DNA of 34,611 nucleotides from CAZUPF01 sp964622035 (GCA_964622035.1 CAZUPF010000002.1:1-34611), one strand, 5' to 3'; positions 14,915 to 22,165 are shown, counted from the stretch's first letter. The notes: generated by a model from the sequence alone, not told the origin. Translations and numbers: made by a program.

Positions 14915-15532
14915 ATGGCTAGATATCTGGGATCAAAATGTAAATTGTGTCGCCGCGAGGGTGTAAAACTATTTCTCAAGGGGGCACGATGCGATTCGCC
15001 AAAATGCGCTTTATTTAGAAAGCAGCAGGTGCCTGGGCAGCACGGTACCAACCGCCGCCGCCGCCGTCCGAGCGAGTACTCGCTTCAGCTTCGGGAGAAG
15101 CAGAAAGTGAAAAGAACTTACGGAGTGCGGGAGGCCCAGTTTAAGAATTACTTTGCGGCGGCCTCCAAGAGCAGAGAAGATGTGGGGGATGTCCTGTTGC
15201 AAACTTTGGAGCGGCGGCTGGATAATGTGGTCTACCGGGCTGGTTTGGCGCACTCCCGCTCCCATGCGCGGCAGATGGTGGGACATCGGAAGGTAACTGT
15301 AGGTGGTAAGATAGTCGATCGCGCTTCATTTTTGGTTGGTGTTGATGATACAATAGGCCTTACCTCGGGGGGTGAGGAGGAGAAGTGGGAGATTTTGCGG
15401 ATGGACGCTGTCCCCCCGTGGCTGGTTCGTGATGAGAAGAAGAAGGAGATTTCCCTGGCTAGGCTTCCAGAGAGGGACGATTTAGGGTTAGACATTAACG
15501 AACACTTAATTGTTGAGTTTTATTCACGGTAG
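14915..15532 (+). CDS. rpsD: 30S ribosomal protein S4 (uS4), zinc form
   Basis: uS4 nucleates 30S assembly and affects fidelity. The 205-residue product has an N-terminal zinc site (C9, C12, C26, C31), then QQVPGQHG, RRRPSEYSLQLREKQKVKRTYGV and an S4 RNA-binding domain (RLDNVVYRAGLAHSRSHARQMVGHRKVTVGGKIVDRASFLV). It is the last ribosomal gene before rpoA. Confidence 0.97.
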   Translation: MARYLGSKCKLCRREGVKLFLKGARCDSPKCALFRKQQVPGQHGTNRRRRRPSEYSLQLREKQKVKRTYGVREAQFKNYFAAASKSREDVGDVLLQTLERRLDNVVYRAGLAHSRSHARQMVGHRKVTVGGKIVDRASFLVGVDDTIGLTSGGEEEKWEILRMDAVPPWLVRDEKKKEISLARLPERDDLGLDINEHLIVEFYSR

Positions 15533-15574
15533 CCCGCCTCGTTTACACTGGGGTGGGATAAAAAGGAGGTATTT

Positions 15575-16513
15575 ATGATCGGTTCAAACGACATCAGACT
15601 CGAAATCTTAGAGGAGGGGGGGGATATCGGCCGTTTCGCTATTGGACCGTTGGGTCGCGGGTACGGCCACACTTTGGGGAATTCGCTTCGGAGGGTTCTG
15701 CTCTCTTCCCTTCCGGGGGCGGCGGTAGTCGAGGTGCGTTTCTCCGGTGTGCCTCACCAATTTACCACTATAGAAGGGGTGAAAGAGGATATTGTTCAGC
15801 TAACTCTTAATTTGAAGAAGATTCGTTTTAATTTAGCCGATGAGGAGCCTGTCGGGTTACGACTTTCGGCTACGGGTGCGGGGGAGGTCACGGCGGGGGA
15901 TATCGAGGTGTCCGCTGGGGTGGAGGTGGTTAACCCCGATCTGGTTATTGCTCATCTGACCGGTAAAAAGGCCAAGCTAGAAGCTGATCTGCTAGTAGAA
16001 TCCGGTTACGGCTATGTTCCTGCTGGGGATCGGGAAACGCGGAAGGTTGGGGTGATTGTCCTTGATGCCATTTTCACTCCAGTTTTGAATGTGGCCTACC
16101 AGGTAGAAGCAGTTCGAGTGGGACAAATCACCAACTTGGACCGACTACTTTTGGACATTACGACCGACGGTACTGTTACTCCGAAGGATGCAATGCTTAG
16201 GGCGGCAGAGATTCTAATGCAGCACTTCTACCGACTAGCCCAGGGGGAACTGGAAGAAGAGGTTGCCCCGGTGGAGGAGAAGCCCCAGATGACTGCGGAG
16301 GAGGAGAAGCTTCCCTTGGAGGATTTAGAGCTGCCGACTCGGGTTAACAACAGTTTGAAGAAGGGCGGGGTCAATACTTGCGGGGAGTTGATGAGCATTA
16401 TTTGGACGGGCGGCCTTTCTGGCCTGACGGGAATTCAAAATGTGGGGGATAAATCGCTGGAGGAGATTCGCGAGAAAGTAACCGCTCGGGGGTGGTTTGA
16501 TGAGGAGGCTTAA
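15575..16513 (+). CDS. rpoA: RNA polymerase alpha subunit
   Basis: Alpha scaffolds RNA polymerase assembly and touches promoter UP elements and activators. The 312-residue product has the N-terminal domains (GRGYGHTLGNSLRRVLLSSLPGAAV, TIEGVKEDIVQLTLNLKKI) and, after an acidic linker (about residues 226-250), a C-terminal domain with LELPTRVNNSLKKGGVNTCGEL and IQNVGDKSLEEIREKV. The start is set by the strong Shine-Dalgarno AAAAAGGAGGT. The short gap after rpsD holds an imperfect inverted repeat, CCCGCC against GGTGGG. Confidence 0.97.
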   Translation: MIGSNDIRLEILEEGGDIGRFAIGPLGRGYGHTLGNSLRRVLLSSLPGAAVVEVRFSGVPHQFTTIEGVKEDIVQLTLNLKKIRFNLADEEPVGLRLSATGAGEVTAGDIEVSAGVEVVNPDLVIAHLTGKKAKLEADLLVESGYGYVPAGDRETRKVGVIVLDAIFTPVLNVAYQVEAVRVGQITNLDRLLLDITTDGTVTPKDAMLRAAEILMQHFYRLAQGELEEEVAPVEEKPQMTAEEEKLPLEDLELPTRVNNSLKKGGVNTCGELMSIIWTGGLSGLTGIQNVGDKSLEEIREKVTARGWFDEEA

Positions 16514-16841
16514 GCTAGGCCGAAAGAAATCGCATCGCGAGGCCCTGCTTAGGAATCTGGCTTCGGATCTGGTGCGGCACGGGCGAATAAAGACGACTTT
16601 GGCAAAGGCCAAGGCGCTACGGCCGAAGGTTGAGCGGCTGGTGACGGCTGCTCGGGAGGGCACTCCGGGGAAAAAGCGTAAGATTATGAAGTTTTTCTAC
16701 TCTGCCGAAGTGGCGGAGAAACTTCTTTCGGAGATCGGTCCGCGATTTAAGGATCGCCCTGGAGGCTACACGCGGATTGTGAAGCTGGGTTTTCGGGAGG
16801 GGGATGGGGCTGAGATCGCGATAATTGAGTGGGTGGAATGA
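16500..16841 (+). CDS. rplQ: 50S ribosomal protein L17 (bL17)
   Basis: bL17 sits near the tunnel exit. The 113-residue product from ATG 16500 begins MRRLKLGRKKSHREALLRNLASDLVRHGRIKTTLAKAKALRPKVERLVT, close to the family signature, and ends with the conserved RIVKLGFREGDGAEIAIIEWV. It overlaps the end of rpoA by 14 bases; a TTG three bases earlier is less likely as start. Confidence 0.96.
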   Translation: MRRLKLGRKKSHREALLRNLASDLVRHGRIKTTLAKAKALRPKVERLVTAAREGTPGKKRKIMKFFYSAEVAEKLLSEIGPRFKDRPGGYTRIVKLGFREGDGAEIAIIEWVE

Positions 16842-17263
16842 TGACCAAGACCTATACCACAAAAGCTAGGGATATTGATCGCCAGTGGCATCTTATTGAT
16901 GTTGATGAGCAAATTCTGGGTCGCGTGGCGGCAAAGATTGCTCCGCTGCTTATGGGGAAAAACAAGCCAAACTACGCACCGTACCTCGATTTGGGTGATC
17001 ATGTAGTAGTGGTCAACGCCGAGGGCTTCCGGGTAACGGGGCGGAAGGAGACGCAGAAGATGTACTACCGTGCTTCCCAGATGTTGGGGCACCTGAAGGA
17101 GGAAACTTTGGGGGAACTTAGAGAGCGGCGGCCCGGGGAGGCGCTACGGTTGGCGGTGCGGGGGATGCTCCCGGCTAACCGTCTTCGCGATTCGCGGATG
17201 GAGCGGTTTCATATCTATACGGGATCAGAACATCCGCACCAAGGACAGCTTAGTGATTCTTAA
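16838..17263 (+). CDS. rplM: 50S ribosomal protein L13 (uL13)
   Basis: uL13 is an early assembly protein of the large subunit. The 141-residue product has WHLIDVDEQILGRVAAKIAPLLMGKNKPNYAPYLDLGDHVVVVNAEGFRVTGRK and ends with AVRGMLPANRLRDSRMERFHIYTGSEHPHQGQ. Two adjacent ATGs (16838 and 16841) are possible; the first makes an ATGA overlap with rplQ. Confidence 0.96.
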   Translation: MMTKTYTTKARDIDRQWHLIDVDEQILGRVAAKIAPLLMGKNKPNYAPYLDLGDHVVVVNAEGFRVTGRKETQKMYYRASQMLGHLKEETLGELRERRPGEALRLAVRGMLPANRLRDSRMERFHIYTGSEHPHQGQLSDS

Positions 17264-17268
17264 AAACT

Positions 17269-17679
17269 ATGCCGACAAAAGGAAGTAAAACACAGCAATT
17301 TTTCCAGGGGGTAGGCCGAAGAAGGACGGCAACAGCGACGGTCCGCCTTTTTGATGAGCGTGGGGCTCTCTTGGTAAATAAGAAACCGATTGAGGAGTAT
17401 TTTCCCGGAGAGGGGGCTCAGGAAGTCTATCTGGCCCCGCTGCAGGCGGTTGGTATGCTCGACAAGTTCCGGGGGGAGATCCGGACTTCCGGAGGGGGAA
17501 AACAAGGACAGTTGGGGGCGGTGGTTTTGGGGGTGGCGCGGGCGCTGCTGGCTTATGATGAAAGTCTGCGGCCCACTTTGGCCAAGCAAGGTTTGCTGAC
17601 GCGCGACTCGCGGATGAAAGAGCGCAAAAAGGTTTACTGCCGTAGTGCTCGGCGGGCGCCGCAATTCTCCAAGCGTTAA
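17269..17679 (+). CDS. rpsI: 30S ribosomal protein S9 (uS9)
   Basis: uS9 reaches the P-site tRNA through its C-terminal tail. The 136-residue product has GVGRRRTATATVRLF, PLQAVGMLDKFRGEIRTSGGGKQGQLGAVVLGVARALLAY and the invariant C-terminus RRAPQFSKR. It ends the ribosomal superoperon. No hairpin terminator is seen between it and the tRNA-Pro promoter. Confidence 0.97.
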   Translation: MPTKGSKTQQFFQGVGRRRTATATVRLFDERGALLVNKKPIEEYFPGEGAQEVYLAPLQAVGMLDKFRGEIRTSGGGKQGQLGAVVLGVARALLAYDESLRPTLAKQGLLTRDSRMKERKKVYCRSARRAPQFSKR

Positions 17680-17700
17680 TCTTTCTCATTTGGGATCTGC

Positions 17701-17706
17701 TATAAT
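17701..17706 (+). promoter_or_regulatory. -10 element of tRNA-Pro
   Basis: A perfect TATAAT lies eight bases before the first base of tRNA-Pro, so the transcript would begin almost at the mature 5' end. The -35 region is poorly matched. Confidence 0.55.
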
Positions 17707-17714
17707 TCGGTCAC

Positions 17715-17790
17715 CGGGGTGTGGCGCAGTTGGCAGCGCGTGCGCATGGGGTGCGCAAGGTCGCCGGTTCGAGCCCGGCCACCCCGACCA
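17715..17790 (+). tRNA. tRNA-Pro (anticodon GGG)
   Basis: A 76-base cloverleaf. The acceptor arms CGGGGTG (17715-17721) and CACCCCG pair perfectly. The anticodon stem TGCGC/GCGCA holds the loop ATGGGGT, giving anticodon GGG, and the T arm is GCCGG-TTCGAGC-CCGGC. The C1-G72 pair and A73 discriminator are proline identity marks. CCA is encoded (ends 17790). Confidence 0.93.
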
Positions 17791-17829
17791 GTGATTTTCT
17801 TAGCGACTAAGGAGCTTAGAAAAGCCTGA

Positions 17830-17862
17830 GCCGCGTTTCCCGACTGATCGGGATCACGCGGC
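17830..17862 (+). repeat. GC-rich inverted repeat downstream of tRNA-Pro
   Basis: GCCGCGT (17830-17836) pairs with ACGCGGC (17856-17862), and TCCCGA (17838-17843) pairs with TCGGGA (17848-17853) around the loop CTGA. This 13-bp interrupted stem has no T run after it, so it is either a tRNA 3' processing or factor-assisted stop signal, or a repetitive palindrome. Confidence 0.5.
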
Positions 17863-17873
17863 CAACCTCCCTC

Positions 17874-17903
17874 TTGACAAAACTCTCAGCTTTTGCCTAT
17901 TAT
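17874..17903 (+). promoter_or_regulatory. Strong promoter of the candidate small RNA
   Basis: A consensus -35 TTGACA (17874-17879) and -10 TATTAT (17898-17903) are 18 bp apart. Transcription would start near 17910. No good open reading frame with ribosome binding site follows, but a structured region and an intrinsic terminator do. Confidence 0.75.
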
Positions 17904-17909
17904 TGATTG

Positions 17910-18053
17910 CGATGGAATCTTTGCGGTTGCCAGCAAATTTCACAGTGTTGCTTTTTAGCCTTATTACTAAGGGTCGCGGGCCTGGCGGCTAGCCTGTTTT
18001 TTACTAGCTTGCCGAACCCCGACCACGTCCCGGAAACCCGGGACTTTTTCTTT
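17910..18053 (+). ncRNA. Candidate structured small RNA, about 145 nt
   Basis: The region between a consensus promoter and a textbook terminator can fold into three hairpins. The first pairs AGCAA (17932-17936) with TTGCT (17948-17952), closed by GGTT and AGCC. The second is long: GGTCG-GGG (17972-17980) pairs with CCC-CGACC (18017-18024), and inside it GGC-GCTAG pairs with CTAGC-GCC around a T-rich loop. The third is the terminator. A 65-residue frame that crosses it lacks an ATG start and a ribosome binding site. It does not match the SRP, 6S, tmRNA or RNase P patterns I know. An untranslated leader of the next gene is an alternative, but the terminator comes first. Confidence 0.5.
18027..18053 (+). 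terminator. Intrinsic terminator of the candidate small RNA
   Basis: GTCCCGG (18027-18033) pairs perfectly with CCGGGAC (18038-18044) around the loop AAAC and is followed by TTTTTCTTT. Confidence 0.85.
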
Positions 18054-18117
18054 GGTTATCTACTTAGTCTTGGTTTGGGTCTGAGTCGGGTGTTGGCTAA
18101 TTAAGAGGAGAGTGACG

Positions 18118-18403
18118 ATGTGGGGCAGGCAGTACGAGCGGATTGGCTATTTTTGGGAAAAAGGAGAGGATTACGGTGGTTGACTGTAACAACGAGGTAG
18201 CAGCAGAGTATGTCCTCCAGTGGGGGGACGTCGGCGAAGTTGCGGAGGGGAATGACGTAGGTTCAGAGGGGGCCGAACCCGCGCCACCAGGTGGGTTTCC
18301 AGAAGGAACGCCTCCCGAGCTCAGAAAGCTGTGGTCTCTAGGACAGATCTCGCTGGGGACCATCAGAGAGCGGCTTGGGAGGTCTGGCTCCGTGTTTATG
18401 TGA
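18118..18403 (+). CDS. Small unknown gene, possibly frameshifted
   Basis: I do not recognise this gene. A good ribosome binding site (GAGGAGA, 18105-18111) leads to the ATG at 18118, but that frame stops after 21 codons at TGA (18181-18183). The frame that continues (from a TTG at 18143 to the stop at 18403, 86 residues) has protein-like composition: a basic start, ITVVDCNNEVAAEYVLQWGD, a Gly/Pro-rich linker and a C-terminal helix. Removing one base in the run TTTTT near 18150-18155 would join both into one protein of about 94 residues. A sequencing slip, a decayed gene or programmed frameshifting are all possible. A strong terminator begins seven bases after the stop, which supports a genuine unit. 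Confidence 0.4.
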
Positions 18404-18409
18404 GCCTCG

Positions 18410-18464
18410 GGCCCAGGAGTTGTGCTTCGCTTCGTGCGAGCTCGATTCTTGGGCCTCTTTCTTT
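18410..18464 (+). terminator. Strong intrinsic terminator before aspS
   Basis: GGCCCAGGAGTTG (18410-18422) pairs with the segment 18443-18455 (ending TTGGGCC) in a 13-bp stem with a few G-T pairs, extended by further pairs inside, and is followed by TCTTTCTTT. It ends the small gene upstream and isolates aspS. Confidence 0.75.
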
Positions 18465-18488
18465 GGCTCTGCAACACACCGCAAAGTG

Positions 18489-18518
18489 TGGACGGGAAGC
18501 TTTATCCTGTGCTATCTT
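18489..18518 (+). promoter_or_regulatory. Promoter of aspS, near-leaderless
   Basis: TGGACG (18489-18494) and TATCTT (18513-18518) are 18 bp apart. The -10 element ends six bases before the aspS ATG and no Shine-Dalgarno is visible, so the mRNA would start at or next to the start codon. Confidence 0.5.
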
Positions 18519-18524
18519 AGGTTT

Positions 18525-19892
18525 ATGTTTGAGCGCTCCCTGGCTAAGGGTTTGCCAGAAAAAATTGGCGAGGCGGTAAATATTTTTGGCTGGGTCAATT
18601 CCCGCCGCGACCATGGCGGGGTGGTTTTTCTGGATCTTCGCGACCGCAGTGGGGTGGTCCAGGTTGTCTGTTCTCCGGAGCAGGCGAAGGAGATTCGGGA
18701 CGAGTGGGTGCTACGTATTGAGGGTGAAGTGCAAGCGCGGCCGGAGACTATGGTCAACCCCAAGCTGGTTACGGGTACGGTGGAGGTAAAGGCGCGGGAG
18801 GTCGTGGTTTTAGCGGAGGCGCAAACACCGCCTTTTGATGTTCATGATGATGGTTACGCGGTGAATGAGAAGACTCGGCTGAAATACCGCTATTTGGATT
18901 TGCGCCGGCCACGGCTGGCGCGCAATATCCGTTTTCGGGCCCAAGCGGTTAAGTTTATTCGCGATTTTCTCACCGCGCGAGATTTTGTGGAAGTTGAGAC
19001 GCCTATTCTTTCTAAATCTACTCCGGAGGGCGCGCGGGACTTCTTGGTGCCCTCGCGGCTCCAGCCGGGAAAGTTCTACGCCTTACCCCAGAGCCCCCAG
19101 CAGTACAAGCAGCTTCTAATGGTCGCTGGCTTGGAACGCTACTTCCAAATCGCTCGCTGTTTCCGGGATGAAGACTTGCGCGCCGACCGCCAGCTTGAGT
19201 TCACCCAGCTAGACTTGGAGATGTCGTTCACTGATCAGGAGGAGGTTTTGAGCTTGACCGAGGAGCTGTTTACCGAGCTGGTTGAGACGCTGACGGATAA
19301 GAAAATTTCCCAGAAACCGTTTCCTCGATTAGATTATCAGGAGGCGATGGATAAATTTGGGACGGATGCTCCCGATTTGCGGAAGAACAAAGAGGATAAG
19401 GACGAGCTGGCTTTCTGCTGGGTGGTGGATTTTCCCCTGTTTGAGAAGGACGCTGAGGGTAATTTAGCGCCCTCGCACCACCCGTTTACGGCGCCCAAAG
19501 ATGAAGACCTGCCCCTTTTGGAAACAGACCCGTCAAAGGTTCGTTCCTGGCAGCACGACCTGGTTCTCAACGGTCACGAGATTGCGGGGGGTAGTATTCG
19601 GATAACTAATCCGGAGGTCCTGGCCAGGGTTTTTGAAATACTAGGTCACTCCCGAGAGGAGACCCAGGCCAAGTTTGGCCATCTTTTGGAGGCGTTTGCG
19701 TACGGAGTCCCGCCGCACGGGGGAATTGCTCCGGGCATTGACCGAATTGTGGCCCTTCTCTTGGGAGAGGAGAGTATTCGCGAAGTGATGGCCTTCCCAG
19801 TTACTTCTTTGGGAACAACCTCAGTTATGAGCGCTCCGAGTACGGCAGACGAGGGGCAGCTTAAGGAATTGGGTATTAAGACCGACAGCTAA
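18525..19892 (+). CDS. aspS: Aspartyl-tRNA synthetase lacking the bacterial insertion (GAD) domain
   Basis: AspRS charges tRNA-Asp (and possibly tRNA-Asn). The product from ATG 18525 is 455 residues, while typical bacterial AspRS has about 590. The N-terminal anticodon-binding OB domain (NIFGWVNSRRDHGGVVFLDLRDRSGVVQVV) and class II core are bacterial in type: YRYLDLRRPRLARNIRFRAQ (motif 1), ALPQSPQQYKQLLM, ARCFRDEDLRADRQLEFTQLDLEMSF (motif 2) and GIAPGIDRIVALLLGEESIREVMAFP (motif 3). Around residue 290 the sequence goes from GTDAPDLRKN straight to ELAFCWVVDFPLFE, so the roughly 120-residue GAD insertion is absent. The open frame runs upstream to 18375, but through the terminator. A D-Ala-D-Ala carboxypeptidase-like gene follows after 42 bases. 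Confidence 0.95.
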   Translation: MFERSLAKGLPEKIGEAVNIFGWVNSRRDHGGVVFLDLRDRSGVVQVVCSPEQAKEIRDEWVLRIEGEVQARPETMVNPKLVTGTVEVKAREVVVLAEAQTPPFDVHDDGYAVNEKTRLKYRYLDLRRPRLARNIRFRAQAVKFIRDFLTARDFVEVETPILSKSTPEGARDFLVPSRLQPGKFYALPQSPQQYKQLLMVAGLERYFQIARCFRDEDLRADRQLEFTQLDLEMSFTDQEEVLSLTEELFTELVETLTDKKISQKPFPRLDYQEAMDKFGTDAPDLRKNKEDKDELAFCWVVDFPLFEKDAEGNLAPSHHPFTAPKDEDLPLLETDPSKVRSWQHDLVLNGHEIAGGSIRITNPEVLARVFEILGHSREETQAKFGHLLEAFAYGVPPHGGIAPGIDRIVALLLGEESIREVMAFPVTSLGTTSVMSAPSTADEGQLKELGIKTDS

Positions 19893-19934
19893 TAGTTAAA
19901 CAACCCCGCCCACCGACCGTTAACTGTTTTTATT

Positions 19935-20981
19935 ATGTTTTCCTTCTTTTTTGTGCGCACTAAACGCCGCTTGCGGACTGGTGTTCGTCTCCTTCGCCGC
20001 CGGGTGGGGCTTCGCCCCCAACACACCCTTAGATATTTAGGGTTTTTCTTCATCTTTTTTCTCTCTATCTTCTCCAGAGCACCTCTTTCAGGAGAGGCGT
20101 CAGTCGGGTCCCCTTCTGCTGGGGGCGAGGTTGCCGGAGCTGAGGCACCCTCGCCGTTCGAGGCCGTTCTTCAGGAAGAGGAGTACTCTCCAACCTACCC
20201 GCGTCGTATTCCCAACAGTGATGACCTGCCACCCCTCACCGCTCGCGCAATTTTAGTTTTGGATGGGGAGAATGGGAAAATCCTTTACAAAAAGAATATT
20301 CATGAGCCGCTCTCTCCCGCCTCGCTGACGAAGATTATGACGGCCCTGGTTTCCTTGGAAAGATATTCTTTGGATGAGGAGTTGCTGGTGCCGGCGAACT
20401 GTCTTTTGGGTTTGGAGGGTCGGGCTCAGATGGGTCTGCTCAGTGGGGAGAGGGTGAGTGTAGAGACGCTCCTCTACGGCCTTCTCTTGAATTCGGCTTC
20501 TGATGCGGCTTGCGTTTTGGCTCGCGGGGCTCAGAGCGAGGTGGAGTTTGTGGGTTTGATGAACCAGCGGGCCCAGAAGTTGGGACTCTCCGAGACCAGT
20601 TTCGACAACCCGGTGGGTCTCGATGGTGCTGGTAATTACTCCTCGGCGTGGGACCTAGTAGTTTTGGCGCAGGAAGCGATGGGCAGCCCCGTTTTTAGGA
20701 AGATTGCTGGTACGGCGGAGGCTACTCGGGTTGGTTTTGTTTCTTCCAAAAAGCAGTGGCACAGTTTGAAAAGCACCAATGCTTTGCTGAGCGACCCAAC
20801 ACTTTCAGGGGTAACGGGGGTAAAGACGGGAAAGACAGTAGCTGCGGGAGAGTGCCTTATCGCTTCTTGGATTTGGCAGGATCGAGAGATCTTTAGTGCA
20901 GTTTTGGGTAGTGAGGACCGCTTTGCTGAAATGACGGAGGTCTTATCTTGGGTTCGGCAGGTATTCTCAATGTCCCTCTGA
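19935..20981 (+). CDS. D-alanyl-D-alanine carboxypeptidase-like (penicillin-binding protein, S11 family)
   Basis: Such enzymes trim the terminal D-Ala of peptidoglycan stem peptides outside the membrane. The 348-residue product has a basic N-terminus, a membrane segment at about residues 34-47 (LGFFFIFFLSIF) and a low-complexity linker to about 95. The catalytic domain follows with SxxK as S130-LT-K133, and KTG at 297-299. The second motif, normally SxN, reads S187-A-S189 (LLNSASDAACVLA), so the asparagine is replaced. The short C-terminal domain of classical DacA is absent. No Shine-Dalgarno precedes the ATG. A GC-rich inverted repeat falls in the N-terminal cytoplasmic part. It is probably co-transcribed with aspS, and meets the next gene tail to tail. 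Confidence 0.88.
   Translation: MFSFFFVRTKRRLRTGVRLLRRRVGLRPQHTLRYLGFFFIFFLSIFSRAPLSGEASVGSPSAGGEVAGAEAPSPFEAVLQEEEYSPTYPRRIPNSDDLPPLTARAILVLDGENGKILYKKNIHEPLSPASLTKIMTALVSLERYSLDEELLVPANCLLGLEGRAQMGLLSGERVSVETLLYGLLLNSASDAACVLARGAQSEVEFVGLMNQRAQKLGLSETSFDNPVGLDGAGNYSSAWDLVVLAQEAMGSPVFRKIAGTAEATRVGFVSSKKQWHSLKSTNALLSDPTLSGVTGVKTGKTVAAGECLIASWIWQDREIFSAVLGSEDRFAEMTEVLSWVRQVFSMSL
20002..20028 (+). repeat. GC-rich inverted repeat in the carboxypeptidase N-terminus
   Basis: GGGGC (20006-20010) pairs with GCCCC (20014-20018) around TTC, and the flanking GGGT (20002-20005) faces ACCC (20025-20028). It encodes residues VGLRPQHT just before the membrane segment. It resembles the palindrome inside map in GC content and symmetry, but may be chance. 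Confidence 0.35.
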
Positions 20982-20987
20982 GAAGAG

Positions 20988-22121
20988 CTACTCCCCCGGA
21001 CGCGCCCCGTTCTCAAACCACTCCTCGGTAACCGCGGGAAGATAGACTACACAGTCCCAGCGTTCTCTGTTCCCCGTCCCAATAAGGCCCTCGAAGACGA
21101 ATATCGGCGCGAGGTATTTTTGCGGCTGGGGGCTTTCGAAATAGGCGAGGTAGGCCTTGTAGATGTGGACACTCTCTGGTTGGGGCAGGGAGAAACTCTC
21201 GTGGGGATCAGCTCCCTGCTTTTTTAGGTATGTCACCCGCCCCTCTCCGGCCAAGAGTCTCCTCCAAATTTGCTCTGGGGTTTCGAGGGGGTAGGTGGAC
21301 CCCCGGTCCTCCTCGGCTTCCCAATTTTGGTATTTGGCCAGCGGGAAACGCCCGAGCCACTCTCCCTGTTGTTGGGAGATAGCCACCCAGATCGATCCTT
21401 CTTTGGGGTTTGGTCCTAAGATGGGGTAGCTTTGGCCGCTCACGTCTAGCTGTTTGATGATGTCTACTCGGGTGAGGTGGGCGTCTGAGAGGCTACCGGC
21501 CTCCCGTAGTTGGCCATTTTCGATTTTTAGATAGCTTGTTGTTTTCTGGCTCCTGTTCGCTGTGGGGGAGGGCAGGTTTAGGCGGTCAAGGAAGCCCGTG
21601 GCCTCGGTTTTGGCGCGTTCTTCTGGGGGCGCGGATCCTGGTGAGAGGCTTTTCCCCAGAATGCTGAGATCGGTGTCAAGAGAGAAGTTTAGACTGACAA
21701 TATTTATCTCCATACTCTTGGCTTCGGCAATGAAGCGCTGGCTGCTGGAGGATAGAATCTTCGGTGGGGAAGAGAACCCTAGCTGCGCTGCCAACTCTTG
21801 GGCCCTTTGGCTCTTTAGTGGTGTGGTGGACACCCTCTTTATAGGGAAGACGGGCAGTTGGCTGGGAAGGTCAGGCAGTCTCCCGGTTGGGGTTTCCAGG
21901 GTGTAGGCCACATTCTCCCCCTCGATTTCCAGACCCGGGATGTTTTGGGGGGGGATTTTGCCAAAGCCTGTTTCTGGGAGTGCTTCTTCGGGGGGGAAGT
22001 AGTTTTGGTAGACGGTAACCGCGACACCCCACGCCACCTTTCCAGTAGCTAGCACAATCAGGAGAATGATGGAGAGGGTGACCGCTTTGCGGGTGTTGCG
22101 GGCAGTTTGGGTGAGACTCAT
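20988..22121 (-). CDS. Membrane-anchored protein of unknown function
   Basis: I know no function for this protein; similar sequences occur as hypothetical proteins of candidate-phylum bacteria, to my recollection. From the ATG at 22121 it has 377 residues (MSLTQTARNTRKAVTL). One membrane helix lies at about residues 13-35 (VTLSIILLIVLATGKVAWGVAV), followed by a long extracytoplasmic part. The best-patterned stretches are near the C-terminus: GGSTY-like DRGSTYPLETPEQIWRRLLAGEGRVTYL, and SVHIYKAYLAYFESPQPQKYLAPIFVFEG. An upstream ATG in frame (22136) is possible, but it overlaps an extended -10 (TGCTAAGAT), which would put the transcript start a few bases before the ATG at 22121. It is divergent from the two-helix protein gene and converges with the carboxypeptidase gene. 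Confidence 0.75.
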   Translation of the reverse strand: MSLTQTARNTRKAVTLSIILLIVLATGKVAWGVAVTVYQNYFPPEEALPETGFGKIPPQNIPGLEIEGENVAYTLETPTGRLPDLPSQLPVFPIKRVSTTPLKSQRAQELAAQLGFSSPPKILSSSSQRFIAEAKSMEINIVSLNFSLDTDLSILGKSLSPGSAPPEERAKTEATGFLDRLNLPSPTANRSQKTTSYLKIENGQLREAGSLSDAHLTRVDIIKQLDVSGQSYPILGPNPKEGSIWVAISQQQGEWLGRFPLAKYQNWEAEEDRGSTYPLETPEQIWRRLLAGEGRVTYLKKQGADPHESFSLPQPESVHIYKAYLAYFESPQPQKYLAPIFVFEGLIGTGNRERWDCVVYLPAVTEEWFENGARPGE

Positions 22122-22165
22122 GACAACGCAATTCATCTTAGCACAAGAAACGCGGTCCTGGCCAG

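Noticed and set aside
15533..15574. Terminator between rpsD and rpoA
   Set aside because: The inverted repeat is imperfect and followed by A, not T; the strong ribosome binding site of rpoA follows directly.
17907..18104. 65-residue open frame across the candidate small RNA
   Set aside because: It starts at TTG without ribosome binding site and reads straight through a perfect intrinsic terminator and the stems of the structured region.
18375..18524. Longer aspS
   Set aside because: The upstream extension is translated from a strong terminator and a promoter, with no AspRS similarity.
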